The notes under the pieces were generated by a model. That model was given only the letters and a program-made list of their open reading frames with translations. It was not told the origin of the DNA and did no database searches. This document shows, piece by piece, positions 8,332 to 17,210 of a stretch of DNA of 64,000 bases; position 1 is the first letter of the stretch, and each line of letters opens with the position of its first letter. The position numbers and the translations under genes were made by a program. The DNA comes from Cohnella thailandensis (GTDB lineage Bacteria > Bacillota > Bacilli > Paenibacillales > Paenibacillaceae): the NCBI RefSeq assembly GCF_014212135.1, contig NZ_JACJVQ010000028.1:62001-126000 (forward strand), read 5' to 3'.

Positions 8332-8817
8332 ATGTCCTTACATTGGGAATCGTTTGTATACGCGATCGTGGCATTCCTGATTCTTTACTGGCTGCTCAAT
8401 AAGTTTGCTTTTGGGCCGTTGTTTGGAATCATGGAGAAACGCCGTTTGCTCGTTCAAGAGCAGATGGACAACGCGGAGAAGAATCGCCTCGAATCGGAGA
8501 AGTTCCTGGAAGAGCAGAAGCAATCCCTGCAGCAAGCCCGCAAGGAAGCTTACGACATTATCGAGCAAGCCAAGACTACGGGCTCCAAGCAAGCGGACGA
8601 GATCGTCAATGCCGCGCGCGAAGAATCCAGCCGTCTGAAGAACGAAGCGGTGCGCGAGATCGAGAGCGAGAAGAACAAGGCGGTTGCCGCCCTGAGATCC
8701 GAAGTGACGGGCTTGTCCGTCAAGATCGCTTCGAAGATTATCGAGAAGCAAGTGGACGAGAAGGCTCAAGGTGAACTCGTCGATAAATACCTGCAAGAGG
8801 TAGGGACGAAGCCATGA
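8332..8817 (+). CDS. atpF: ATP synthase Fo subunit b
   Basis: The stator stalk subunit, 161 residues. One membrane helix lies at about residues 7-27, followed by a long charged helix rich in Glu, Lys, Gln and Ala (about 30-150) that dimerises and binds the F1 sector. The AAAGGAG site before the ATG is well spaced. The stop overlaps the atpH start (ATGA), so the two are translationally coupled. Confidence 0.96.
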   Translation: MSLHWESFVYAIVAFLILYWLLNKFAFGPLFGIMEKRRLLVQEQMDNAEKNRLESEKFLEEQKQSLQQARKEAYDIIEQAKTTGSKQADEIVNAAREESSRLKNEAVREIESEKNKAVAALRSEVTGLSVKIASKIIEKQVDEKAQGELVDKYLQEVGTKP

Positions 8818-9362
8818 GCCGCAGCAACGTAGTCGCGAAGCGTTATGCCAAAGCGATCTTCGATGTTGCGAGAGGGCAGAATCAGATCGCCGAAGCGGAG
8901 ACTCAATTGATGCTCCTCGTCAAGGAATTGCAGAACAACGCGCCTTTCAGCGCGGTTCTCGCGGCTCCTAACATTCCGGCGGAAGCGAAGATCGGCGTCG
9001 TCAGCAATGCGTTCGCCGGAACCCTTCTTCCGTCCGTACTGAATCTGGTAAGCCTGCTCATCGAGCGCGGACGCCAGAGCGAATTGCCCGCGGTATATCA
9101 AGCGTACCTTGAGGTGGCCAGCGCCGCGCTGGGACGCGCGGATGCTTACGTAACCTCCGCACAACCGCTTTCGCTTAATGAGAAAGACCAAATCGCCAAG
9201 AAGTTCGGCGCTTTGCTCGGCAAGACGATCCGCGTACACGATGCGGTCGATGCGTCTTTGCTGGGCGGCATGACGGTCCGCATCGGAGACACGTTGTACG
9301 ACGGCAGTCTCTCCGGCAAGCTGAATCGTTTGGACAAAGCGCTGCAATCGTCGGCAAAATAG
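8814..9362 (+). CDS. atpH: ATP synthase F1 subunit delta
   Basis: Links the b stalk to the top of F1. It is 182 residues long and begins MSRSNVVAKRYAKAIFDVA, the family N-terminal signature. The C-terminal signature GGMTVRIGDTLYDGS is present. It overlaps atpF by four bases and ends 15 bases before the chosen atpA start. Confidence 0.95.
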   Translation: MSRSNVVAKRYAKAIFDVARGQNQIAEAETQLMLLVKELQNNAPFSAVLAAPNIPAEAKIGVVSNAFAGTLLPSVLNLVSLLIERGRQSELPAVYQAYLEVASAALGRADAYVTSAQPLSLNEKDQIAKKFGALLGKTIRVHDAVDASLLGGMTVRIGDTLYDGSLSGKLNRLDKALQSSAK

Positions 9363-9377
9363 ACAGGGGTGAACGAA

Positions 9378-10892
9378 TTGAGTATCCGGCCTGAAGAAAT
9401 CAGCACATTGATAAAGCAACAGATCGAACAATATCAATCCGATATTCAAGTCGTGGACGTCGGTACGGTCATCCAAGTTAGTGACGGTATTGCGCGCGTG
9501 CACGGGTTGGAGAACGCGATGGCGGGCGAACTGCTCGAATTCGCTGACGGTACGGTAGGCATGGCCCTTAACCTTGAAGAGAGCAATGTCGGCGTCGTTA
9601 TCATGGGTCCTTTTACGGGCATCCGCGAAGGCGACCAAGTGAAGCGCACCGGCCGCGTTATGGAAGTTCCGGTCGGCGAAGAGCTGCTCGGACGCGTCGT
9701 TAACGCTCTCGGTCAACCGGTTGACGGCGAAGGTCCGATCAAGACGACGAAGACCCGTCCGGTCGAAGGTCCCGCTCCGGGCGTTATGGCTCGTAAGTCC
9801 GTTCACGAGCCGATGCAAACAGGCATCAAGGCGATCGACGCCATGATCCCGATCGGCCGCGGCCAACGGGAGCTCATCATCGGCGACCGCCAAACGGGCA
9901 AGACGACGATCGCGATTGACACGATCGTCAACCAGAAGGGCAATGGCGTTATCTGTATCTACGTCGCCATCGGCCAGAAGCAATCGACCGTTCGTAACGT
10001 CGTCGAATCCCTGCGTCGCCAAGGCGCTCTGGACTACACGATCGTCGTTACGGCGAGCGCATCCGAACCATCCCCTCTTCTCTATGTCGCTCCGTACACC
10101 GGCTGCGCGATGGGCGAAGAGTTCATGTACAACGGCAAGCATGTTCTGATCATCTATGATGACCTGTCCAAGCAAGCCGCCGCATACCGCGAAATGTCCC
10201 TGCTGCTCCGCCGTCCTCCGGGCCGCGAAGCGTTCCCGGGCGACGTCTTCTATTTACACTCCCGTCTTCTCGAGCGCGCTGCGAAGCTGAACGACGAGCT
10301 CGGCGGAGGATCCATGACCGCGCTTCCGTTCATCGAGACGCAAGCGGGCGACGTGTCGGCGTACATCCCGACGAACGTTATCTCCATCACGGACGGACAG
10401 ATCTTCCTCGAATCCGAACTGTTCTATTCCGGTCAACGTCCGGCGGTTAACGTCGGTATCTCCGTATCCCGGGTAGGCGGATCGGCTCAAACGAAGGCGA
10501 TGAAGAAGGTTGCGGGCACGCTCAAGACCGACCTTGCACAATATCGCGAGCTGGCTGCGTTCGCAGCGTTCGGCTCCGACCTCGATAAAGTAACGCAATC
10601 CCGTCTCGACCGCGGTATCCGCACGCTGGAAATCCTGAAGCAAGGCATCAACGTTCCGATGCCGCTGGAGCGCCAAGTCGTCTCCTTGTTCATCGTAACG
10701 AGAGGGCACCTGGACAACATCCCGGTTGCCGACGTTCTTCGCTTCGAGAAGGAATTCTTGGCATACCTGGATGCGAACCGTTCCGAGATTCTCGCTTCCA
10801 TTCGCGATACCAAAGACCTGGTCTCCGACAACGAGAAGGCCCTTGTCGACGCGATCGGCGCCTTCAAGAAGAGCTTCTCCACGACGGCTTAA
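9378..10892 (+). CDS. atpA: ATP synthase F1 subunit alpha
   Basis: The non-catalytic nucleotide-binding F1 subunit, 504 residues. It has the Walker A motif GDRQTGKT near residue 170 and the family signature PAVNVGISVSRVGGSAQ. The frame reaches a GTG at 9369, but the TTG at 9378 is preferred: AGGGGTG lies six bases before it, and the product then starts MSIRPEEISTLIKQQIEQYQ, which matches Bacillus AtpA. Confidence 0.97.
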   Translation: MSIRPEEISTLIKQQIEQYQSDIQVVDVGTVIQVSDGIARVHGLENAMAGELLEFADGTVGMALNLEESNVGVVIMGPFTGIREGDQVKRTGRVMEVPVGEELLGRVVNALGQPVDGEGPIKTTKTRPVEGPAPGVMARKSVHEPMQTGIKAIDAMIPIGRGQRELIIGDRQTGKTTIAIDTIVNQKGNGVICIYVAIGQKQSTVRNVVESLRRQGALDYTIVVTASASEPSPLLYVAPYTGCAMGEEFMYNGKHVLIIYDDLSKQAAAYREMSLLLRRPPGREAFPGDVFYLHSRLLERAAKLNDELGGGSMTALPFIETQAGDVSAYIPTNVISITDGQIFLESELFYSGQRPAVNVGISVSRVGGSAQTKAMKKVAGTLKTDLAQYRELAAFAAFGSDLDKVTQSRLDRGIRTLEILKQGINVPMPLERQVVSLFIVTRGHLDNIPVADVLRFEKEFLAYLDANRSEILASIRDTKDLVSDNEKALVDAIGAFKKSFSTTA

Positions 10893-10925
10893 GCCCGCTA
10901 GGCACGAATATCCGAATAAGCTCGC

Positions 10926-10956
10926 GCCGGGCTCGTCCGCTTCGCGGAAGCCCGGC
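10926..10956 (+). promoter_or_regulatory. Nested hairpin between atpA and atpG
   Basis: GCCGGGCT (10926-10933) pairs with AGCCCGGC (10949-10956). Inside it, TCCGC pairs with GCGGA across a TTC loop. The result is 13 bp with one two-base bulge and no T-run. It is probably an RNA processing or stability element that separates the alpha cistron (three copies) from gamma (one copy). Confidence 0.6.
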
Positions 10957-10974
10957 AATAAGGTGGTGACATGA

Positions 10975-11847
10975 ATGGCTAAAGGAATGCGCGAGATTAA
11001 GAGCAAGATCAAGAGCACTCAGAATACGAAGCAGATCACCAAAGCGATGGAGATGGTCGCGGCGAGCAAGCTGAGACGGGCGCAGAACGCCGCTCTGGCA
11101 AGCAGGCCCTATTCCGATAAGCTGAAGGAGGTCGTCTCCAGCATCGCGACGAGCGGCTCCAGCGTGAGCCATCCGATGCTCGAGAGCCGTCCGGTCAAGC
11201 GCAGCGCTTATCTGGTGATCACTTCCGACCGCGGACAAGCGGGCGGTCTGAACTCGAACTTGCTGAAGAAGCTCGTGGAGAAGCTGAAGGAGAAGCACAA
11301 GTCGCAGGACGAATTCTCTCTGTTCGTGATCGGACGGAAGGGCTATGACTATCTGGTTCGCCGCAAGTACGAGATCCGTCAAGAGATCATCGGCGCTCCC
11401 GATTCCCCGACCTTCGCGGACATCAAGAGCATCGCTTCCGCCGCGGTGGGCGGCTTCGAGAACGGCGAATACGACGAGCTCTTCGTCGTGTACAACCGCT
11501 TCGTGAACGCGGTGACGCAGATTCCGACGATCAAGCAGATGCTTCCTCTGGATGCTTCTCAATTCGACAAGCAGGATTCCTCCCTGTCCGCGGGCTACGA
11601 ATACGAGCCTGATGCGGAAGCGATCCTGGACGTCCTCTTGCCGAAGTACGCGGAGACTCTCGTGTTCAGCTCGCTGCTCGAGAACAAGGCGAGCGAGTTC
11701 GGCGCGCGTATGACCGCTATGAGCAGCGCGACGAAGAACGCGACGAAGATGATCAACGAGCTTACCCTGCACTATAACCGTGCTCGCCAAGCGGCGATTA
11801 CCCAAGAAATCACGGAAATCGTCGGCGGCGCGAACGCGATCAGTTAA
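10975..11847 (+). CDS. atpG: ATP synthase F1 subunit gamma
   Basis: The central rotor shaft of F1, 290 residues. The N-terminal helix begins MAKGMREIKSKIKSTQNT, and the C-terminal signature helix NELTLHYNRARQAAITQEI includes the catch residues of the family. AAGGTGG lies eight bases before the ATG. It is the eighth gene of the operon. Confidence 0.97.
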   Translation: MAKGMREIKSKIKSTQNTKQITKAMEMVAASKLRRAQNAALASRPYSDKLKEVVSSIATSGSSVSHPMLESRPVKRSAYLVITSDRGQAGGLNSNLLKKLVEKLKEKHKSQDEFSLFVIGRKGYDYLVRRKYEIRQEIIGAPDSPTFADIKSIASAAVGGFENGEYDELFVVYNRFVNAVTQIPTIKQMLPLDASQFDKQDSSLSAGYEYEPDAEAILDVLLPKYAETLVFSSLLENKASEFGARMTAMSSATKNATKMINELTLHYNRARQAAITQEITEIVGGANAIS

Positions 11848-11888
11848 CGGATATAGAGGTTCATAACGAAGTTACAGGAGGGACACGA

Positions 11889-13295
11889 ATGAGCAAGGGA
11901 CGTATCGTTCAGGTCTTGGGCCCGGTAGTCGACATCGAGTTCGATCATGGCTATCTGCCGGACATTCTGAACGCAATCCAAATTCATCAAACCGGCGACA
12001 AAGAGGTTAAGCTGACGGTTGAAGTCGCTCAGCACCTGGGCGACAACCTCGTTCGCGCCATCGCCATGTCGTCCACGGACGGCCTGGTAAGAGGCACGGA
12101 AGCGGTCGACACCGGCAAGCCGATCGCCGTTCCGGTAGGTCCGGCTACGCTGGGACGCGTATTTAACGTGCTTGGCGACCCGATCGACAGCAAAGGCGAC
12201 GTAGATCGCTCGCTGACGAATCCGATCCACCGCAAGGCTCCTTCCTTCGAAGAGCTGTCCACGCAACAAGAAATGCTGGAGACCGGCATCAAGGTTATCG
12301 ACTTGATCGCTCCTTACGCCAAGGGCGGTAAGGTCGGTCTGTTCGGCGGAGCGGGCGTCGGCAAGACGGTTACGCTGCAAGAGCTGATCCACAACATCGC
12401 TTCCGAGCACGGCGGTATCTCCGTATTCGCCGGCGTTGGCGAACGTACCCGCGAAGGTAACGACCTCTATCACGAAATGACCGATTCCGGCGTTATCGAC
12501 AAGACCGCGATGGTCTTCGGCCAGATGAACGAGCCTCCGGGCGCGCGTCTTCGCGTCGCTCTGTCGGGTCTGACGATGGCCGAGTACTTCCGCGACCAAG
12601 AAGGCCGCGACGTGCTTCTGCTGATCGACAACATCTTCCGCTTCACGCAAGCGGGCTCCGAAGTATCCGCCCTGCTGGGCCGCATGCCTTCGGCCGTAGG
12701 TTACCAGCCGACGCTCGCTACGGAGATGGGTCAATTGCAAGAACGGATCACTTCCACGAAGAAAGGTTCCGTTACCTCCATTCAAGCGATCTACGTACCG
12801 GCGGACGATTACACCGACCCGGCTCCGGCTACCGCGTTCGCGCACTTGGATTCCACGACGAACCTGGAGCGTAACATCGCGGCAATGGGTATCTTCCCGG
12901 CCGTCGACCCGCTCGCTTCCTCTTCCCGGATTCTGACTCCGGAAGTCGTCGGCGAAGAGCACTACAACGTTGCTCAAGCCGTTAAGAAGCTGCTGCAGCG
13001 CTACAAGGAGCTTCAAGATATTATCGCGATCCTCGGGATGGACGAACTGTCCGAGGACGACAAGCTCGTCGTGCTTCGCGCGCGTCGCGTTCAATTGTTC
13101 CTGTCCCAGCCGCTGCACGTTGCCGCTCCGTTTAACGGCATCCCGGGGCTGGCCGTACCGGTTAAAGAAACGGTACGCGGCTTCAAAGAAATTCTTGAAG
13201 GCAAGCACGACGATCTTCCGGAACCGGCGTTCCACAACGTCGGTACGATCGAAGATGCCGTCGAGAAGGCGAAAAAGCTCGCAGCAGGGCTCTAA
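11889..13295 (+). CDS. atpD: ATP synthase F1 subunit beta
   Basis: The catalytic F1 subunit, 468 residues. Visible signatures are the P-loop GGAGVGKT, the catalytic region GERTREGNDLY, ALSGLTMAEYFRD leading to LLLIDNIFRF (Walker B), and the C-terminal DELSEDD, where the usual DELSEEDK appears as DELSEDDK. CAGGAGGGAC precedes the ATG at good spacing. Codon use is strongly biased, as expected for a highly expressed gene. Confidence 0.98.
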   Translation: MSKGRIVQVLGPVVDIEFDHGYLPDILNAIQIHQTGDKEVKLTVEVAQHLGDNLVRAIAMSSTDGLVRGTEAVDTGKPIAVPVGPATLGRVFNVLGDPIDSKGDVDRSLTNPIHRKAPSFEELSTQQEMLETGIKVIDLIAPYAKGGKVGLFGGAGVGKTVTLQELIHNIASEHGGISVFAGVGERTREGNDLYHEMTDSGVIDKTAMVFGQMNEPPGARLRVALSGLTMAEYFRDQEGRDVLLLIDNIFRFTQAGSEVSALLGRMPSAVGYQPTLATEMGQLQERITSTKKGSVTSIQAIYVPADDYTDPAPATAFAHLDSTTNLERNIAAMGIFPAVDPLASSSRILTPEVVGEEHYNVAQAVKKLLQRYKELQDIIAILGMDELSEDDKLVVLRARRVQLFLSQPLHVAAPFNGIPGLAVPVKETVRGFKEILEGKHDDLPEPAFHNVGTIEDAVEKAKKLAAGL

Positions 13296-13318
13296 TCCGC
13301 CGCTAAGGAGGAATACCA

Positions 13319-13717
13319 ATGAGCACCTTACGGCTCGAGATTGTCACGCCGGAGCGTATCGTGTACGAGCAAGACGTCAACATGGTTATCGCCAATGGCG
13401 TCAGCGGACAGCTGGGCGTTCTGCCTAACCACGTTCCCATGGTAACTCCTTTGAAGATTGCGCCGATCCGCGTCAAGAAGGGCAACTCGGAAGAGTTGAT
13501 CGCCGTTCATGGCGGCTTCATGGAAGTGCGCAAGGAGAAGGTAGTTATTCTCGCGGAAGCGGCGGAGCAAGGAGCGGACATCGACCTCTCCCGCGCCCGC
13601 CAAGCGAAGGAACGCGCCGAACAGCGTCTCGCCAGCAAGAACGAGCAGTACGACCATAAGCGAGCCGAGCTTGCTCTGCAACGTGCGCTTACGCGTATTC
13701 AAACGTCCGGACAATAA
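13319..13717 (+). CDS. atpC: ATP synthase F1 subunit epsilon
   Basis: The 132-residue rotor and inhibitory subunit. The N-terminal beta barrel has GQLGVLPNHVPMVTPL, and the C-terminal helical hairpin runs from about residue 90 with the family-typical Arg/Ala-rich RARQAKERAEQRLA. AAGGAGGAA lies before the ATG. It is the last gene of the operon, and a strong terminator follows at once. Confidence 0.96.
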   Translation: MSTLRLEIVTPERIVYEQDVNMVIANGVSGQLGVLPNHVPMVTPLKIAPIRVKKGNSEELIAVHGGFMEVRKEKVVILAEAAEQGADIDLSRARQAKERAEQRLASKNEQYDHKRAELALQRALTRIQTSGQ

Positions 13718-13730
13718 TAGATCTCATCCG

Positions 13731-13785
13731 AATCGCCGAGAAGCGAATTCCTGTTAAAGGAAATCGCGCTTCTCGGCGATTTTGC
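13731..13785 (+). terminator. Rho-independent terminator of the atp operon
   Basis: A 15-base stem pairs AATCGCCGAGAAGCG (13731-13745) with CGCTTCTCGGCGATT (13767-13781), followed by TTTG. The loop is about 21 bases. Confidence 0.85.
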
Positions 13786-13807
13786 CATACTATCTGGAGG
13801 CGGTCAC

Positions 13808-14803
13808 ATGGAACAAGTCGTTATCGTCGGAGCCGGTCCATGCGGCTTGTCGGCGGCGGCGGAGCTGCAGGACCGGGGCTTCGACCCGCTCATTATCGAG
13901 AAAGAAAATATCGTTCACTCCATTACCTGTTATCCGACGAACATGCAGTTCTTTAGCACGTCGGTTCTGCTCGAGATCGCGGGAGTACCGTTCACGACGG
14001 TGGCGGAGAAGCCGACGCGGCTGGAAGCCTTGCACTACTATCGGATGGTGTCGGAGAGAAGGGCGCTGCGAATTCGGCGATACGAGAAAGTGACGGGGGT
14101 GGAGCGCAAGGGAGACGGCTTCGTCGTTGCTTCCGTCGGGCGGTCGGGTAACGCGGTCGAGACGGCTGCGCGCGCCGTCGTCATTGCGACCGGCTACTTC
14201 GATCATCCGAACCGGATAGGAATTCCCGGCGAGGATCTTCCCCACGTGACGCATTTCTTCCGCGAAGCTCATCCGTATGCCGGCACGAGAGTGACCATAA
14301 TCGGAGGAAGCAATTCCGCGGTCGACGCCGCGCTCGAGCTGGAAAGGGTCGGGGCGAAGGTGACGGTGGTGTATCGGGGAGAATCGGTCTCCGCGAACAT
14401 CAAGCCATGGGTACGCCCGGTCTTCGACGGCAAGGTAGCCAAAGGGCTTATCGAATTGAAGCTCATGAGCCGGGTGGTCGAGATCGGATCCGATTGGGTG
14501 AAAATAGAGACGGCTTCGGAGGAGGCGTCATCCGAGGTCGTGCAGGCCGACTTCGTTCTCGCTCTCACGGGGTTTCGGCCGGATCGGGGCTTTCTGAGAG
14601 CCATGGGCATCGAAGCGCCGGACGGCATCATTCCCCCGACTCACGACCCGGAGACGATGGAGACCAACGTTCCGGGGCTGTATCTTGCGGGCGTGGTATC
14701 GACCGGAAGAGATGCCAATGAGATCTTTATCGAGAGCGGCAGGTTTCATGGAAGGAAGATCGCGGCCCATCTGGCCGAACGGCTAGGAGCAGCCTCTGAT
14801 TGA
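13808..14803 (+). CDS. ypdA: YpdA-type bacillithiol-disulfide reductase
   Basis: An FAD- and NADPH-dependent oxidoreductase of the YpdA family, which reduces bacillithiol disulfide in Firmicutes. It has 331 residues (the family is about 325). The first dinucleotide motif GAGPCG begins at residue 8. Its cysteine, C12, matches the active cysteine known in Staphylococcus YpdA. The second motif, GGSNSAVDAALELE, lies near residue 162. The segment HSITCYPTNMQFFSTS is also typical. The ATG follows TGGAGG. It stands alone between the atp terminator and dps. Confidence 0.87.
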   Translation: MEQVVIVGAGPCGLSAAAELQDRGFDPLIIEKENIVHSITCYPTNMQFFSTSVLLEIAGVPFTTVAEKPTRLEALHYYRMVSERRALRIRRYEKVTGVERKGDGFVVASVGRSGNAVETAARAVVIATGYFDHPNRIGIPGEDLPHVTHFFREAHPYAGTRVTIIGGSNSAVDAALELERVGAKVTVVYRGESVSANIKPWVRPVFDGKVAKGLIELKLMSRVVEIGSDWVKIETASEEASSEVVQADFVLALTGFRPDRGFLRAMGIEAPDGIIPPTHDPETMETNVPGLYLAGVVSTGRDANEIFIESGRFHGRKIAAHLAERLGAASD

Positions 14804-14862
14804 TTCGGGTCCCGAATGGGTAAGTTAATCGGGAACGAAGCTTTAAAGGAGGGTGTTCCATT

Positions 14863-15315
14863 ATGTCGAAAGTAACGGACAGGCTGAACATTCATTTGGC
14901 GGACTGGAATCTTCTTTACACGAAGCTGCATCATTATCACTGGTACGTAACGGGCCCTAATTTCTTGGCGCTTCATGCGAAGTTCGAGGAGCTGTACGAT
15001 TACGCCGGGACTTCGCTGGACGAGGTGGCGGAACGGATTCTGGCGCTCGGAGGCAAGCCGATCTCCACGCTGAAGCAGTATCTGGACCAGACGATGCTGA
15101 CCGAGGCGGGCAAGGAGAAGACGGCGGAGGACATGCTGGAGTCCGTCATCAAGGACTTCCGGACCGTCGTCGACAGCTTGAAGGAGACGGGCGAGATGGC
15201 CGACGAAGCAGGAGATTCCGTGACGACGGACATGCTTAACGGCCATATCGAGGAGCTGCAGAAGCAGATCTGGATGCTGACCGCGACGGCGAAAGGACTT
15301 CCCGTTAAAGCATAA
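14863..15315 (+). CDS. dps: Dps/ferritin-like DNA-protection protein
   Basis: A 150-residue four-helix ferritin-like protein that stores iron and detoxifies peroxide by ferroxidation, as a cytoplasmic dodecamer. Expected ferroxidase ligands are visible: H26 in HYHWYVTGPNF, H38 in LHAKFEELY, and D53 and E57 in SLDEVAERI. AAAGGAGGGTG precedes the ATG. A terminator follows directly. Its place next to ypdA suggests a small redox-defence group, but no peroxide-regulator (PerR) box could be identified with confidence. Confidence 0.92.
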   Translation: MSKVTDRLNIHLADWNLLYTKLHHYHWYVTGPNFLALHAKFEELYDYAGTSLDEVAERILALGGKPISTLKQYLDQTMLTEAGKEKTAEDMLESVIKDFRTVVDSLKETGEMADEAGDSVTTDMLNGHIEELQKQIWMLTATAKGLPVKA

Positions 15316-15335
15316 TTTAAAAGGCGCAGAGAAGA

Positions 15336-15378
15336 GGCTCTCTCCGGCGGATTTCGATCCGTTGGGGAGAGCTTTTTT
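15336..15378 (+). terminator. Rho-independent terminator after dps
   Basis: GCTCTCTCCGGCGGAT pairs with ATCCGTTGGGGAGAGC across a TTCG tetraloop and is followed by six T residues. Confidence 0.88.
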
Positions 15379-15413
15379 GCTTTCTATTACTTAAGTCGTA
15401 TTTTTGAAAATTT

Positions 15414-15425
15414 TAACGATCGTTA
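15414..15425. promoter_or_regulatory. 12-base palindrome upstream of the NHL-repeat gene
   Basis: TAACGATCGTTA is a perfect palindrome in the AT-rich 180-base stretch after the dps terminator. A possible -10 (TATACT, 15461-15466) lies downstream without a good -35. It may be a repressor operator. Confidence 0.3.
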
Positions 15426-15560
15426 GTAGACAAAATCAACAAAAATCCTCCAAAATTAGGTATACTAAAGTGCGGTATGTCCTATTTCTGGCAGCGACCG
15501 AAGAACCAAACCTATTTGGATATGGGTTTTCCAATAGAGTACGAGAGGATGGACGAGAAA

Positions 15561-17147
15561 ATGAAGTTAAAAAGAAAGGCATGGTCGGTCTTCCTAGGGG
15601 CGACGCTTATCTCCTCGGGGATCGCGGCGTCGGCGGGAGCGGCCGCGCAAGACGCGGGCTGGACGGCTGCGGCCGGACTGTACGAAGTGAATACCTGGAC
15701 GGGGCAATCCAAATGGGGATCCGACGACGGTGCCTTGAAGGAAGCCACCTTATTCCATCCCCGCTCGATCGTCCAGCTTCCGGACGGACGTCTTCTGGCG
15801 GCGGATACCGGCAATCATCTGTTGCGCGCGTTGAATGCGACCGCCGTCTCTTATTATGGCGGAATAATCCTGGAATATGACGAATCGGGCCTGCCGGTCG
15901 GCGCCTATCAGGATGGCGAGCTGGCCAAGGCAGCGTTCGACGAGCCGTCCGGGTTGGCCGTCGACGCTGCCGGCAACGTCTATATGGCCGATGCGTCCAA
16001 TCATGCGGTCCGCAAAGTAACTCCGGACGGTCAGGTCACGACTCTTGCCGGTGACGGGCGTATCGGGGACGACGACGGGCAAGGAAGCAAAGCCCGCTTC
16101 TATTATCCGTCGGATGTGGCGGTAGACGCTTCCGGTACGGTGTACGTAGCGGATACGCTCAATCATACGATCCGCAAGATCGCTCCGGACGGAACGGTGA
16201 CGACGCTCACGGCGCCTTCGACGAGGATCGTGGAGCTGGCCGCCGATGTCGTCGAGGCTTCCGGAGATTATGCGGACGGACCGATCGCGACGGCCAAGTT
16301 TAACGAGCCGAGCGGTCTAGTTCTGGACAATAAAGGCAATCTTTACGTCAGCGATAGAGGGAATCAAGTCATTCGCTATATCGATTTCGCGGCGGGTACG
16401 GTGACGACCGTGGCCGGAAGCAAGCCTTCGTATGCGAGCGACAGCCTGTATGCCGAAGGAGACTACCTGGACGGAACGGCAAGCGCGGCGCGCTTCAACG
16501 CTCCGGAAGGCTTGGCTCTCGCCCCGGACGGAACGCTTGTCATCGCGGACAGCCTGAACCATGCGGTACGTCTTCTGAAGGACGGAAAGGTCACGACGTT
16601 GGCCGGGGAAGGGACGGAGTTCGGTTCGAATGACGGCGTAACGTATGCGGCCCACTTCGATCATCCGACGGACGTCGCCGTCCTGGCGGATGGACGGCTT
16701 GCGATCGCGGACGAGAGCGGCAACAAGATCCGGGTGCTCGAGAAGTATCGGACGCCGGAAGGCTTCGCGCCGAGCGGCACGATCCAAATCCTGTTGAACG
16801 GCGAGCTCGTTAAGCCGGATGTGCCGGCGTTCGCGATGAACGGTTCGACGCTGCTTCCTCTTCGAAGCGTCGGCGAAGCGCTTGGCTATGAAGTCGGCTA
16901 TGACGCCAAAGCGCAGACGGCCAAGCTCTCGAAGGACGGAGTCGTTTACGAGATCAAGAGCGGGGCGCTGACCGCGTCGGTAACGGAGAACGGAACGAAG
17001 TCCGAGCTTAAGCTGGCGAGCGCTCCGGCGACCAAGCAGGGAAGATTGTTCGTGCCGGTTCGGTTCTTCGCCGAAGAAGCCGGCCTGGATATCCAATGGG
17101 ATTCCGCTTCTTCCGTCGTCGTTATTCGCAGCCCTATTTTCCAATAA
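15561..17147 (+). CDS. Exported NHL-repeat protein with copper-amine-oxidase-like N domain
   Basis: A 528-residue secreted protein. A signal peptide (MKLKRK, hydrophobic core, cleavage near AGAAAQDA) is followed by repeated NHL/beta-propeller units with the pattern PSGLAVDAAGNVYMADASNH and similar, about five or six blades to about residue 395. The C-terminal ~110 residues match the copper amine oxidase N-terminal domain common in Paenibacillaceae envelope proteins (LLPLRSVGEALGYEV and GRLFVPVRFFAEEAGLDIQW). The frame is open 28 codons further upstream. The ATG at 15561 gives a proper signal peptide, although GAGAGG lies about 12 bases away. An ATG at 15549 is an alternative. It ends 63 bases before the start chosen for the giant FecR/cadherin-like gene, with no terminator seen between them, so cotranscription is likely. 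The ligand is unknown. Confidence 0.83.
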   Translation: MKLKRKAWSVFLGATLISSGIAASAGAAAQDAGWTAAAGLYEVNTWTGQSKWGSDDGALKEATLFHPRSIVQLPDGRLLAADTGNHLLRALNATAVSYYGGIILEYDESGLPVGAYQDGELAKAAFDEPSGLAVDAAGNVYMADASNHAVRKVTPDGQVTTLAGDGRIGDDDGQGSKARFYYPSDVAVDASGTVYVADTLNHTIRKIAPDGTVTTLTAPSTRIVELAADVVEASGDYADGPIATAKFNEPSGLVLDNKGNLYVSDRGNQVIRYIDFAAGTVTTVAGSKPSYASDSLYAEGDYLDGTASAARFNAPEGLALAPDGTLVIADSLNHAVRLLKDGKVTTLAGEGTEFGSNDGVTYAAHFDHPTDVAVLADGRLAIADESGNKIRVLEKYRTPEGFAPSGTIQILLNGELVKPDVPAFAMNGSTLLPLRSVGEALGYEVGYDAKAQTAKLSKDGVVYEIKSGALTASVTENGTKSELKLASAPATKQGRLFVPVRFFAEEAGLDIQWDSASSVVVIRSPIFQ

Positions 17148-17210
17148 GAGAATTCAATGATTGATAGAGTCAAAGGTTCACCTCGTAAAATGAGAGGAGT
17201 TGGCATTGGA

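Noticed and set aside
11844..13319. A 491-residue frame on the - strand across atpD, and similar long - strand frames across atpA, murA, nuoH and others
   Set aside because: These are shadows of highly conserved + strand genes in GC-rich DNA and have no own ribosome binding site or domain content.
17157..17210. Upstream start (ATG 17157) for the giant surface protein
   Set aside because: It has no ribosome binding site and would put 18 charged residues before the signal peptide. The ATG at 17211 was preferred, though not proven.
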